DNA of 64,000 bases from Acorus gramineus (lineage: Eukaryota; Streptophyta; Magnoliopsida; Acorales; Acoraceae): positions 15,699,163 through 15,763,162 of the forward strand of contig CM060850.1 of assembly GCA_030737835.1 (NCBI GenBank), given 5' to 3'. The notes beneath the pieces are model-generated. The model was not told the origin of the DNA. It did not search any database and worked only from the letters and a program-made list of their open reading frames with translations. Below, piece by piece: positions 1-12,197 of the stretch. Within the stretch, counting starts at the first letter, position 1, and the number at the start of each line of letters is the position of its first letter. The position numbers and the translations under genes are program-made.

Positions 1-1335
1 CCTTGTTCAAAACATAAATGTGTATTGCGTAGTTTATATTCAAGCTAAATCCAATATATTAGCTTTTTCATTCAAACTCAACAATGAATAATATAATCAT
101 CACATAATCCAAATAATACTTTCTACTTGATGTCTTTATCATTCTTCATTAGCTAGCGGATATGTTTGTACTCTAATCAAAATTTTGTCAATGCTGTGCT
201 ATGAAGCTTGTAAACAATTTCTGTGATCCATGATTGTACCATAGAGGAAAATACTTTGATAAATGACAGCTATGCAAAAAAAAAAAATGATATAAATGAT
301 ATAGATTAGAGGGAAGCTTTGTTTATATTGCCCAAGCACGCTAAGGTGCCCCCTGGTGTTGTCTTATCACCTTGAAGCCTTGACAGCCATTTGTATACTC
401 AGTTATGTGTTGTAGTGGACCTGAATGTTTGTAAAATAGGAGTTGCACAATCCTTAATTGTTATGTTTTTGGAGCAAAGATATTCTGCATTGTTCTCATT
501 CTGCATTTCCTCTGTTTTTTTTTGTCTATTTTTAACATCTTATACAATGTGACTGAGAAGATCAAAGGCAGTTCACTTTTCTTGATATGCTTTTCTAGTT
601 TGATAAACTGCTCAATCTTGATCTTTTAATTGCTTTTAGCATGGAAAGCCATGGGAAAGGTTTACCATTTCCTCTGTTTTTTAAATGAAGATCTACTCAT
701 CTTATTATGAAATTTTTAAGGGACTACAAGCCTTAACTATGACCTTTTTTGCATCCCTTTTTCTGTGAGTCTGATCAGGGGCACTCTTACATGCAGGCCC
801 GCGTGGAGTCTATTTCACTATCGAGGTATACTCTTCATTAGATGAAGTATGTAATTTTTCACATTGTAAGTAAATTTATACAACTAAAGAGGGAATAATT
901 TATATAAAAAAGAGTGTTGTTAAAAGTATGCGCTCAATTTTTTTTATATTTGTGAAATTGGGTTCATTTAATTCAAAATAGAACAATAGTGCATTTTTCA
1001 TCAAGACATATATCACACCTCATTAGATGATGCTTATTATTTAAATTATCAAAACTTGTGCGGACTGTCCTTGAGATTGTTTGCAGGATTGCTCCTAAAA
1101 ATTTTTTATGAAAAAAAACAAAACCCCAGGCCTAGGCTTTGGTAGCGGACATCTCTCTCCACGGGGAAAGCTTTGTCTTCAATCTAGCGACTAAAACCCA
1201 AATGGGCTGATTTTGTGGTTTGTTCTCACAGTTTGTTTGCAAGCGTTGATACACTTGGTTAATTTTACGATCATTTCGTAGCACCATATGATAGTGTAGT
1301 GTATAATGCGTTATCATAGTATATCTGTTATTGTA
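1..1335. other. AT-rich left edge, no gene recognised
   Basis: I find no coding region here. The stretch at about 300-870 is less AT-rich and could be the 3' end of a gene lying left of the window, but no protein family can be read from it. At about 890-1085 there is a diverged copy of a dispersed repeat seen again near 2190, 22270, 40985 and 55940 (shared words such as 'cattagatgat' and 'ttcatttaattcaaaatag'). Confidence 0.4.
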
Positions 1336-1849
1336 GGGGTGCAACTCGGGTGGATTGGGTCGGGTTCGGGTCGGTTAACCCACATTGCACAGAGCCTAAC
1401 CTGAACCCGAGCCCGAACCTGGCCTCAACCCGAAAACCCAACCTCAACCCGTGGGTTCGGGTCGGGTTTGGGTTGAATTCGGGCTCGGATCGGGCTCGGG
1501 TTTAATATTTAAAAGATCATAAAAATTATTTAATAAACAACACAATAAACTCTAATTAATTAAATGTATATTCACCACAAAAAAATTACAAAATCTAAAT
1601 AATTTATGAATACATATTCTAAATTTTAATTAAGTCAAACATAACTTCATCGGTTTTCAACAAAAATATAAAAAAAACATTCACCAATTCAGGTTCGGGT
1701 TGAGCCCGCATAGCCCAACCCCCCAACCTGAACCCAACCCGAATTGGGTTCGGGTTCGGGTCGGGTTGAACCTGGCAGAGAAAAACCTCAACCCAAACCC
1801 GCCCATGAACCGGGTTGGGTTGAGTTCAACCCGCCCAAGTTGCACCCCC
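1336..1849. mobile_element. Non-autonomous TIR element filled with TCGGGTT-type repeats
   Basis: The ends are imperfect inverted repeats: GGGGTGCAACTCGGGTGG on the left matches the complement of the right end at 16 of 18 positions. Both ends are packed with degenerate GGGTT/CGGGTTCGGG repeats, and the middle (about 1505-1680) is very AT-rich and non-coding. I see no convincing target duplication. It belongs to the same architectural class as 2780-3348 and 22460-23283: a short AT core between GC-rich, direction-biased simple repeats. The open frames in it come from repeat composition. Confidence 0.65.
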
Positions 1850-2059
1850 AATGTTTTTGTCATTTTATATAAAGCAAAAGAAAAAAATTAATTTTGAAAT
1901 AGAAAACAATATATTATTGTAACTCATATATTGTAACAGTATGAACTTAAAATGGGAGAGTACTAAAATGGTGTAGATTATAAATGAGGTTGCATCTGAA
2001 TATATCATTTTTCATCTATTCGCTGGTGAAGAACAGATGGAAGTCTCCTTCAGATTAGT

Positions 2060-2165
2060 TTTTTCTCGGCATCGTCAACGGGCTGGGCTGACCAGACTAA
2101 GCCCGGGCCCACGAGCCTGGTTGCCCAACAGGCCCAGGTCGGGTCAGCACGGGACCAAAAAAAGA
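2060..2165. repeat. GC-rich GGGCTGGGC/GCCCGGGCC repeat fragment
   Basis: A stretch of degenerate GGGC/GCCC words starting at a TCAACGGGCTGGGCTG motif. Similar material recurs at about 2497-2520 and 3612-3695. These look like end fragments of another element in the GC-repeat class, broken up by later insertions. No complete boundaries or target duplication can be set. Confidence 0.35.
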
Positions 2166-2187
2166 CATGCCCAGGCATGAGTCTAAA

Positions 2188-2475
2188 TGAAAAAAATACA
2201 CTCAGTCACATTTACCAATAAAGACTCAGATCTTACATGTTTGTTTGTTTTTTTTTTAAATAGTAAACATCATCTAATGAGATATATACTTTGATAAAAA
2301 GTGCATATCGCTCTATTTCAAATTGAATGAACCCATTTTTAGCAAGTATAAGAAAAAATTTAATTAGGTATATACATCATCTAAATACATCATCTAACGA
2401 GATATATACTTAATTAAATCTGTAACGAGGTATACAAGGTCTGTGTTTTGAACTGAGAATAAAACTAAGTGTAGC
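2188..2475. repeat. Copy of the ACTCAGTC...ACAGTC dispersed repeat
   Basis: Begins with ACACTCAGTCA and ends near AACTAAGTGTAGC, a weak inverted repeat. The interior has the recurring words 'catctaatgagatatatact', 'gcatatcgctctatttcaaattgaatgaa' and 'taacgaggtata', shared with copies near 22270, 40985 and 55940. It has no coding capacity and is probably a MITE family. Confidence 0.5.
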
Positions 2476-2651
2476 AGCACTCAAGGCTAAATGAGCCTAC
2501 GGGCCGGGCCTGTGAGCCCAAAAAAAATTTAAAAGAAAAATCTGAGGGAGGGGGAATCCCCTCCCTACAAGTGTTCTCCCATTTTTGAAGGGAGCATCTA
2601 TCTCCACCACCTTTATCCAAAAAAAATTTTGGACGGGGACAAATAATCCAG

Positions 2652-3466
2652 CTAGCCCTCCGTTGCAACTCCACCGGCCTCATCAAACGCCTCTGTGCCC
2701 TCACCCATGCCACCGCCTTCAAAAGGATGTCTTCCCAGCTTGAGAACTCCATCGACAACGTCTCCTGGCTCCTCTGTGTTAATCATGTCAATAGGACGGA
2801 TACGGATCGAATATGCACATATCCGTATCCGTATCTGAACTAGATATCCAAAAAAATATCCGTATCCGATATCAAACGGATATTGAAAGTAAGTATCCGT
2901 ATCCGATCCAAAAGTTCGGATTCGGTTACGGATAATTATCCGAAATATCCAAAAATTCAAATTAAATATGAAATGATTAAAATATCCAAAGATCTAATAT
3001 CCAAAAATAAAAATCATATATCTAATATTTGAAATATTTAAAAAAATATAATAATTACTTAGTATAAAACATAAAATTATAAGTATATACATAAAACATT
3101 ACATGCTTTAAAGTAAAAATAAAAATAAAAAACTTTTACTAATTCTAAAAATATAAATCTACAATTAAATAAATAATAATATAACAATATTTTAGGATAC
3201 GGGTATTTTCCGTATCCGATTCAAAAGTTTTCAGATATGGATAATTTTTTTGAATACGGATACGGATTTTTTGGATATCGGTTATTTTTTGGATTTTCAG
3301 ATACGGCTTCGGATCATAGACATATATTTTTTTGGATAATTGACAATACTCCGTGTCTCTACCGCGTTTGACAATGATGACGGCCTCCTCCCCCCCCCCC
3401 CCATTGCTGCCAACGAGCCCATCATCTGTTTGATATGGGAACCCATTGCCACCCTCCATTGTCCCC
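2652..3466 (+). pseudogene. ARMADILLO REPEAT ONLY (ARO)-like gene fragment, split by a transposon
   Basis: Two short stretches read as consecutive parts of the N-terminal region of plant ARO-type armadillo proteins. The left part (about 2664-2779) contains KRMSSQLENSIDNVSWLL. The right part (3349-3466) contains LRVSTAFDNDD and then IAANEPIICLIWEPIA. From memory of the family, Arabidopsis ARO1 has MSSQLENSIGDVSWLLRVS followed by PPIAANEPILCLIWEQIA. Between them sits a 569-bp hAT-like element. A 13-base C run (3390-3402) at the Leu-Pro-Pro codons breaks the frame. Only about 75 codons of a protein of more than 650 aa are present, with no intact ends, so this is a dead copied fragment. Confidence 0.75.
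2780..3348. mobile_element. hAT-like non-autonomous element in the ARO fragment
   Basis: Left end TAATCATGTCAATAGG; the right end reads TATTGTCAATTATCC on the complement. It is flanked by an 8-bp target duplication, CTCTGTGT (2772-2779) and CTCCGTGT (3349-3356), with one mismatch. Eight-base duplications and a TGTCAA motif about six bases inside the end fit the hAT class. The subterminal regions are made of degenerate ATCCGTATCCG repeats in inverted orientation. The AT-rich core, with words such as 'ataaaacataaaattataa', is shared with the element that forms ABCB intron 4 at 16655-16984. Confidence 0.75.
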
Positions 3467-4294
3467 TCCATCCTCCGCCCCCTCATGCCACTACACCTCG
3501 CGCCGCCTCCGCCCTCCTGAGCCACCGCCTCCCATTTCTCCTCTATCTCTCATCCCTTTCTCTCTTTCATCCTATTCTGATTTAATCCTTATCCCACCAC
3601 CCAAAATTTTTTCGGGCCAGCCCAACCAAGAAACAGGCCTGACTAGGTTTTGGTCTTACGGGCTTGGGTTGGGTGGTCTGTGTTTTCGAGCTTCGGACCA
3701 AATGGTGACTCTTAGTTTGACTCATTGTGTTGAGACCTGGAAAAATAACAGGTTCTATCTCATTTATAGCTGACATGCATTTTGATTTTTTCCTTAAAGT
3801 ATATATTTGTCTAATGAAAGCATATACGTAGTTAATTAAGTATATTTTTATAATATATCCGAATGTTAGTTAATGTTAGTGATATGATAATTGCGAATGG
3901 AACTGTAAAACAGATTAAGTGTATTAAGGCCCTCTAGAAAGTTTTAAAGGGCTTTTGTTTTTGTAGAAATTAAAAAGCGCAGACGTATTTTCAAACAGTT
4001 TCGAAAAACCACATTTAATGGAAAAGTTTGTTTTCAGCTTTTAATACAAAAATATGCTTTTAAAAAAACAAAGAAAGCGAGCTTTTTGAAATCAGGTTTC
4101 TTTAAACTACTTAAAAACTTTCCAAACGGGTCCCAAACGACACTAATAAATGTTAAATATTCACCTAATATACCTCATTGAATCCTAGGCCTTAGCTAAA
4201 AAAAATGAATTTATAGAAATATATGATTTTAATTCACATTTTTTTAACCAATTCTTTTAGATAGATAAATATTATTCTTAATTAATGACATGAT

Positions 4295-4297
<3 letters not shown>
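3467..4297. other. No gene; CT-rich stretch and a small element
   Basis: 3470-3600 is a CT-rich run whose open frames are compositional. At about 3612-3695 there is a GC-repeat fragment. At about 3925-4145 there is a MITE-like stretch resembling the TTTGGA...TCCAAA family, ending in 'ccaaacgggtccc'. Nothing else is recognised. Confidence 0.4.

Positions 4298-4354
<57 letters not shown>
4298..4354. repeat. (AT)n microsatellite
   Basis: About 28 uninterrupted AT units. Shorter AT tracts occur at about 15441-15463 (ABCB intron 3) and about 22045-22069 (EDS1 intron 1). Confidence 0.97.
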
Positions 4355-4358
<4 letters not shown>

Positions 4359-7300
4359 CAAATTGTTTTACTTTATTTGAGTATTTTTTAATTATAACAT
4401 GTTTCTTCAAGTTAAAAATTAATAACAAAATCGATGATTTAGTTGTGACACATTTTATAACTCTAAATTTAAATGGATAAAATTATATTATGATTGTTTT
4501 ATCCATATATAATATGTAATATTATATCACGTGTTTTAACCCGTGCATAAAACTAGTAATATATTATGTAGCAATCTAAATAAGTAAATATTAGCCTATT
4601 AGAACATGGGATGGTTCAGACTATTACAAAGATGCTAAAATTAATCCAATAAAAGATTGCATGACGTGGATAACTGATGTTGCATATGTATAAAGCAAAA
4701 CTTTTTTGTTGTTTGATTTCACGACTAACAACTCTAGAAACAGCCAGAGAAACAGCAGGGATGGTTAAAGATAGAATAGTGGTTGAAGAGTCATATTTCT
4801 AATTAGAATTACATGATCACAATCTAATTTCATGGTTTGACTTGTGTGTTAAATTCAAAATAGAATCTTATTAAGTGTTTCATTTATTTATAAAATTACA
4901 TTTTTAGAACCACCTTGATCACTGATCTAACCTTATTTCTCGATTAATTAGTGAGTAATATCCAAAAATCAAATTTATCTTTGGAGGAGAGTGATGGAGT
5001 GTACTCCAGAGAGTCAATAGACAATACTCCCTACATTCAAATACAGTCTATTTTTTAAATTAATCTACACAAGTAAAAATAATTTATAATACCCAAATGT
5101 AGTGTAAATAATAAATAAAAGACCAAAATAATTAAAAGTTAACATCACCAAACTTATATATATTCAATCTTTTTTACAATCACAAATACAGTTTTATGTA
5201 TGCCTCGTTAGTCAACTCCACTCACTGTAACAAGATATATATATCGTTATATATTTTATATTTAATAAAAATATATATCTCATTAGATAATATACATATA
5301 TGATTTATCAAAAAAATGAAGATAAGTGTGAATTGTGTTGGACCGATTAATGTGACTGACCTTAACATTTTTCTATATATATATTTAATTATTGGAAAGA
5401 TTGAGCATTCATCACACGTGCATTTCTTTTATTTGCGACAATGATTTCTAACATGAATGGCCTGCTCTCTGATATATAACAAACCAGGGATCATAACTAT
5501 TCACTTTATAGATAGGGCTACCTACATGTATAGTATCACAGTTCCTGAAGAAAAGCTTTTAAAGGCCATTAATGATTGTATATATAAGCTAATCTGTGCA
5601 AGGGATATTGATAGATTAGTGTATTCATTCATTTAAATTCACATTTATTTTTAAATGAATGTATATATCTCTTGTATTTTTAGAATAACAGTAAGAATAA
5701 AAGTCATACTCATCACTTATTAGAATAAGGACTTATTTTTAAATTAATTATTTATCTATTATCATCACAATTTTTTTTTTCAAAATTAACCACTAAAATT
5801 CTTACACAACTAATCCTAAAATAAATTAATTTCAATAAAATAAGAAAAATGAATAAATATAAAATTGAAAAGAGATGAATAAACAAGTAAATAACAAACA
5901 TAACTACAATAAAAACAAAAGGAAAGAAACTAATAAGTTTCTAAAATTGAACGGGGATAGGTTTTATTCTAGGGTATACATTTATTCAAGCATAAATGAG
6001 TATAAATAAAGATAAAGTGATTTTGTGTTAGGTTGTGTTTTGAATTATTCTTGTTGGTAAACGTAAGAATAAATGTTTTGTTGTTTGGGTAAAATGTGAA
6101 TAAAGTATGGATAAAGATTTATAAAAGGTAAAAAAATAATGATAGTTAATTTGACAGGTGATTTATAAGAGGTGATGACAGTTGATTTGACAGTGGACCC
6201 ACATATTCTTTAGGTGGAATAACATAGGATAACTTTAATTCTAGGAGTTGATTGGAATCCATATACCACTTTATCATGATTTATTCTGACATACTTTATT
6301 AGGGGTTATCCAATGTAAATAAACACTTAAAAATTCTTATCCGGGGTTTCCGAGCTTATCCGGGTCTTATACCATAAACAAAAGAGGGGCTTAGTAAATA
6401 AGAAATAAAAAAAAATGGTCCTATGTCGAGGTTGTCACGGAATAGACATTCATGAGCAAACTCTTTTTGTATAGCCTTTCTTTCTCTCTCTAATTAATTT
6501 AAAGCTGCTTTTTCCATGGGGAGTAGATATTCCAAAACTTTCATCCATGTGAAATCTCCAAATATTTAATGATAAATCATTACATATAAAGCATTATTAA
6601 ATAAGGAAGGAATAAATTGATGCCCACTTGGAATGGACATTTCATATTTTTCATGAAGCGTTTTGAAACATTAGGCTTTTATTATAGACCAAGATCTGTG
6701 GATATAGGGAGGAATCTTAATTTACAACTATATTTGTGGATGCTTGATTAACTGAGTATTTCATTTGATGTAGATATAGAGGTTATGTAGGTTTCAGTTT
6801 GGTGAGCTGTTAATCAACTAGGTTACTATATTCATGTGTCACATGATTTCCAATTATATCTTCCATATAAGGTTCTAGCTATTTTTTGAAATATAAATGT
6901 ATTATTTCATTTGTTGGTTGCTCGTTATATAAAAACAACAAACATGCATTTAGGGTGGCCCCTCCTAAATTAACCTTGCATATCTGAATATTGAACTTAA
7001 TCAAGTTAGATAGTCATGAAAATTTGTCTAATTCCACATCGAATTTGTTCTAACAAATAATCATAAGTGATTAACCAGAGAATATATTGAAAATAAGATT
7101 ACTTAATTTACAATCCCATTTGGTTCATGTCATTGTTTTGCATGGATCGACTTCATCAGTAATCATTTTGTCAAAAATCATTTACTAGGAATCAAGAATA
7201 CATTAGAATATTTGGTTCACTAGATTGACTTTTCCATGCTTAATTCACTCATGAAAATTGCTGAGAATTTGACTGATATATCCAAAATATCCTTATTAAT

Positions 7301-7500
7301 ACAATAAAATACCTACTAAATTAAAATAATATAAATAATAAAATATATAAAAAATCAATATAATGACATACAATTAGAAAAATATTTAAAAACAAGCTGC
7401 ATGTAACATAGTATTTAAATACTTAAACCATAGCATAATGATAATACCAAAAATAAAATATATTTTTAAAAGTTATTTATAATTAAAATGATTTTTGTTT
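4355..7500. other. Gene-free AT-rich DNA
   Basis: No coding region is supported. About 5180-5340 resembles the ACTCAGTC dispersed repeat. About 6025-6330 is related to the dispersed repeat described at 9600 and 56310 ('atagttaatttgacagg'). About 7105-7260 has the 'catttggttcatg' form of a short insertion element. The rest shows nothing recognisable. Confidence 0.4.
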
Positions 7501-7506
7501 TTACTG

Positions 7507-8131
7507 AGGCCCCATTTGGATATAAGTTTAGGTAGATTTTGTGTTTAAAAAACTAAAAAATTTCAAACTCAGATCCAAACACATTTTGAGCGTTTAGCTT
7601 TCCAGATCACCATCTTTCATTTTTAGGCCAAAAAAACTTGCGATTGAAAATATAATAAAATATAGCTTTTCAAAAGCTGAGTTTGAAACACAAGATTTTA
7701 GTGTTTCAACCTCAAATCCAAACGTAACATGAGAGATAGTCATTGGGCGCTTTTGAGAATGGGTTAAGGCTTTTTGGGCTAAGTATACCACAATGTAGAT
7801 ATTGTAACTCTTATAAACTTAATCCATTTTTTATTTGAAAATTTTAATTAAATAATTTAGTCTTGTTATATAAAAAAATTTATTTTTTTATTCATCCTTA
7901 GGTTGCGTTTGGATGTGAGGTTGAAACTATGAAATTCTTAAAATCTTATGTTTCAAACTCTGCTTTTGAAAAGCTATGTTTTATTAGATTTTCAACCGCA
8001 ATATTTTTTTACCTAAAAAGGAATATTGTGGTTTAAAAAGCTAAACGCTAAAAATGTGTTTGGATCTGAGTTTTAGAATTTTTAACTTTTCAAACGCAGA
8101 ATCTACCTAAACTCATATCCAAATGGACCCT
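7507..8131. repeat. Two TTTGGA...TCCAAA elements facing each other
   Basis: Copy 1 (about 7507-7726) begins 'ccccatttggatataag' and ends 'caaatccaaacgtaac'. Copy 2 (about 7903-8131) begins 'ggttgcgtttggatgtgag' and ends 'catatccaaatggaccc'. The reverse complement of copy 2 aligns along its length with copy 1, so they form an inverted pair with a spacer of about 175 bp. Both are short non-coding TIR elements; related forms lie at about 14787-14995, 18172-18345, 31448-31662 and 57478-57715. Confidence 0.65.
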
Positions 8132-10639
8132 TAGGATCGTGCATCCATTTTTTAAAGGGGAAAATATCCAAAAAAATCATCTAAGTATTGGAAATACACA
8201 AATCCGTCATTTTGAAAAATTCTACCAAAAAAAGCCTTCTTTCATAATTTATGAAAGTAAAATGACTTAACTCCCCCTATGTTATCTGTTATTTAATCAT
8301 CATCAGATATATTTAATTGTTTAACACCCCAATTAAGAAAAATTAATAATTTCTAAAATATTTTTTTAATTTGTGCAAGAAATTTGTTATTATTTTTTGT
8401 ATATATAAAGACACCATTAAGAGTTAAATTATAAAAATTATAATTTTTCATTATAAAATTATTTTTAGACATCTTAAACTTTATAAAATCCCTTGAGGCA
8501 ATTATATATGTTTAATATTATACAAAAAAAATCCTTATACAAGACATTTATAAAATATAAATAACAAAAAAATGAAAAAATCTTTAAAAAGTTAGAAAAA
8601 ATCCAAAAAAATCTTGTAAATTTATTAATGATAATTTTAACATTTTGATAACATATTTTAAAAATTTTTATTAACATGTAAAATCACTCTCAAATAAAAA
8701 TAATTTTTATATTGATATTATTTTTCAATTAGTTGAAGATTATGAAAAGTTTTAAATATGATGAGAGATAATTTAAAAATTACATAAGGGTGTGTTAGTC
8801 CTTTTAGTTTCTAAAATTGAGAAATGAGAATTTTTAGGTATAGTTTTAAAAAGTGACTGATTTAGGTATTTTCAACTTTTAGAAGAATTTTTTAAATATT
8901 TTTTCTTTTTAAAATACCAATTATATATGTAAATAAAATATGAAGAATATGGGGAAGTAAACGACAAAAAGATAAGTAATTAATGAACCAAAAAATTATC
9001 ATGGGTTCGAGTTGATATCTTACCAACACGACCTCTGTCCTCGTTGTTTTGGATGGAGGGATGAGGGTCATCCATCTCCAAAATTTTTGGTTTTTTTTCC
9101 TATCACTTCCTTTCTTCTCATCTCTCTTTTGTAAACTCGTGTCTGTTTTAATTTTTAATTAGAATAGATATGCCCACAAGTTTCTCAAGAAAAAAAATGT
9201 AATTAATGAACCTATTCTTATCAATATTTTAAAGTTATTTTTAATGTTATTTATTATTTTATTATTAGATTATTTATTATTTCTTAAAATAATGATTGAT
9301 TGTTATGATGATAATAATAATACTTTAATAAACTATTATTAATTAGCATTAATTTTCATACTATCAATATTTAATAGTATTATTAATTTGATTATTATAA
9401 GTGATGGATTAGAATTTATAATAATTATTCTATTAGCATCATCATCTTCATTAGAGGTATTCATTTTATATAAACCATTGAGAGAAAAAAGTGATATAAG
9501 TCCTAATCCTTGTTTCAAATGGATCCACTTTTGATAATCTTATCCTCTGTTTATTCATTTTGGATGGCCATATTGAAATTGATGGCTATCCATACATAAA
9601 AAAATAAATTTTTATTTGGTTGTTTCTTCTGTTTTTCTCTTTTGAAAATTTAAAAATAATTTTTTTATTGTTTGATTTATATATGACAAATTGAAGATAA
9701 ATGGTGGGGGAAAAGATGAATAATAATATATGATTTTCTAAATGACAACTATACCGATTTATAAATTGTTTGTGTTTTGAAATAAGGTGAGAGATGTGTG
9801 TTATATGACAGATGTAACATTTTTTGGATGTATGTAAAAATATTAGGTGAGATAAATTTTTTAAAACGATACAGAAGAATATTTTTATCTATTAGTATAA
9901 ATAAGTCTTAATAAATAATTTCATCACCCTCTAAAATAGTTACTGGATTTGTTCGTAATTTATTTTGATATAACTATTGCAGTTTATTCTCTAAAAAAAA
10001 ATTATTTTTTTTTTCTTTATTTTTCTCTATTCCCCTTATTCTCCCGCTATGCCTCACCCACGTAGAGGGTTTGAATGTAATAAGAATATATTCTAAAGTA
10101 CCACTACATAATACTGGGTTCTAGATAAATTAGAAAATGCAACATACAAGATATATTCGATATATATATATATTTATATAAAAGTTACATATTCCTGAAG
10201 TTATCTTTATTTATTAGTAAAAAAAAAAAAAATGATGTAATTGTGTAGAACGACAAGTGAGGGAAGCTTGTCGTGGATGACCCATCAAGATCATCAGACC
10301 CTAGCCCTTCAGATGGTTCCCTTTTTGACAATGATACACTCAGTGCAATTCACAGTCTACAACGCAATATATCCATGTTTTTATTTTTTATTTTTAATCT
10401 TATATCTCATAGATATAATATATACTCAAATAATAAAATGAATTGAATTATATCATTTACAAAAATTATAAAAAAAAATTATGTTTCAACAAGATATATA
10501 ATTTGTTACAGTGAATAGAAGTTTTTTTTTATTTTTATTTTATAAAGATAAATGGTAGGCATCGCTTAATTAAATAAGAGAGCCCAAAAGAAAAATTAAA
10601 ACAAACTTGTCATTTACAACCCCTGCTCTAGGGGACCCT
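8132..10639. other. Gene-free AT-rich DNA with one dispersed repeat
   Basis: No gene is seen. About 9540-9905 is a dispersed repeat whose second copy lies at about 56259-56600: both have 'gatgaataa...tatgatttt..taaatgac/taa.tataacc' and 'gagagat...gacagatgt.ac'. The stretch 8270-8900 is extremely AT-rich without structure I can name. Confidence 0.4.
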
Positions 10640-10980
10640 GCACAATACATACCCCAATCTTTGACTGCACACACCACCGAATCCCAATTGTTTTCCATGT
10701 ACGGGATAGATCCCCAAAATTACGCATGATTTCGGATTATCCATATAGCCCACGTTACCGCTAGGATGAAAGAAAGATAAAACTTGGCTTCAATGCTATG
10801 ATCACCCCTCCTCCGCAAAGTCACATTCCCTATTGTCTCATCTTCACCCAGCACGATTCGTCCGTTTGGTGTGATCACCTGGACCGTAAACAATTTATTT
10901 TGCGTGAGAAGCCATATAAATACACGGATTTTCAATGAGACTTTGGGTGACCAAGTAGAGCTAACAAGGTACATGTAACT
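10640..10980 (-). mobile_element. LINE fragment (zf-RVT region)
   Basis: On the minus strand a frame of about 84 codons contains WSPKVSLKIRVFIWLLTQNK and, later, AVTWAIWIIRNHA. The first matches the 'W...vP.Kv..FlWlll..rl.T' core of the zf-RVT domain that ends plant L1-type LINE polyproteins, and the second the 'WaIWl.RN' motif near the protein end. The normal cysteine/histidine centre is absent or degraded. It is a short 5'- and 3'-truncated relic. Confidence 0.6.
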
Positions 10981-11284
10981 ACATTTAATACATTAAAAAA
11001 AATTTAAGTTTTTCATCGTTGTATTTTTAAAATAAATACAAATATTTGATGCCAACCATTTTATTAAATAATAAATAAATAATAAATACATTTAAGTCCC
11101 CAAGGAGAAACCCCTGGGCAACAGTAAGCCAATTAATGATCTATTTTAAAAGTCAAACCGCCGATCTCTCGCTCACCCCCACACGTCGACCTTTTTTCTT
11201 TCCCTCTTTTGACGTGTTCACAGTTTCATGACCACGTTGAATTTCACTATCACTGGTTGTCCTCGTCTCCAATTATTTTTTCTC

Positions 11285-11965
11285 TTTTTCATTCCTTTTT
11301 ATTGTTTATTTTTCCTCAATATATAAATATATCATTAATGAAACATGTTTTCAAATAGTTTTGTAAAGTAACAGTAGACACCATGCAAGATCTAATGGTG
11401 TCGGTTGGCTCCAATTAAATTATTTTTTAAAATAAAAAAGTTTGAATAAGAACTAACTTAAAATTTTAAAATTATCCCTTAGACATTAATGTTCTATAAA
11501 AAAATAAAAATTATATGTTTATTATTATGTGTAATAATGTCACAATTCAATTAGAGCTGAACCAGCAATTGAACCTGGTCCATTTTTCAGGTTCAATGAA
11601 ACATTTGATTTTTTTATTCATCCCTTTATTGTTTTCTTCGAGATATCATTAATCAAACATATTTTCAAAGAATTTTATAAAGTAATAATAGATACCATAC
11701 AAGAGCTAAAATTGTCGGTTAGCTTCCAATTCAATTACTTTTTAAAATAAAATAAAAAATTCAAATAAGAGCTACCTTGAAATTTAAAATTGCATGTCCA
11801 TGTTATACAAAAACATAAAAGTACTTTTCTAATTATTTTAAATTTTCATATAATAAAATTCATATACTTTATTATTATGTGTAATAATGTCACAATTCAA
11901 CTCTAACTAAACCAACGGTCAAATCTAATTTATTATTTATTTTTCTGGTCCAAATGAATCTTTCA
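11285..11965. repeat. Imperfect tandem duplication upstream of the ABCB gene
   Basis: Unit 1 is about 11285-11610 and unit 2 about 11615-11965. Both contain, in order, 'atatcattaat.aaacat.ttttcaaa', 'aagtaa.agta/ataga.accat.caaga', 'gtcggtt.gct.ccaatt', 'ttattattatgtgtaataatgtcacaattcaa' and 'ctggtcca'. The repeat is non-coding and ends about 140 bp upstream of the ABCB TATA-like box, so it could duplicate promoter-proximal sequence. Confidence 0.7.
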
Positions 11966-12107
11966 ATTTTCTTTTTTTTAAAAAAAAAACACTGGTGTCA
12001 TCCACGTACTGTTTAAAACACAATTCAGGAGGTGGTGCCGCATAAGAACGCATGCACCTCATGAAAAATTCCGTGTCTCTACCATATATATATACACTCA
12101 ACCACCA

Positions 12108-12114
12108 TATAAAG
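12108..12114 (+). promoter_or_regulatory. Likely TATA box of the ABCB gene
   Basis: TATAAAG lies 84 bp upstream of the ABCB start codon, with an A/C-rich leader after it. An alternative (TA)n tract lies at about 12084-12095. Confidence 0.5.
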
Positions 12115-12197
12115 AGAAGCCAAAGCCATTTCTAACTCAACCCAACAAACATCAAGAGAGTGAGTGTGACAGTTGCATTGAGAAAAAAGAGTGAGAG

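Noticed and set aside
1681-1891. Small proteins rich in Pro-Asn or Gly-Leu
   Set aside because: Translation of GGGTT-type simple repeats at a transposon end.
3340-3776. Pro/Ser-rich open frames
   Set aside because: CT-rich composition; only the part to about 3466 matches a protein, as ARO debris.
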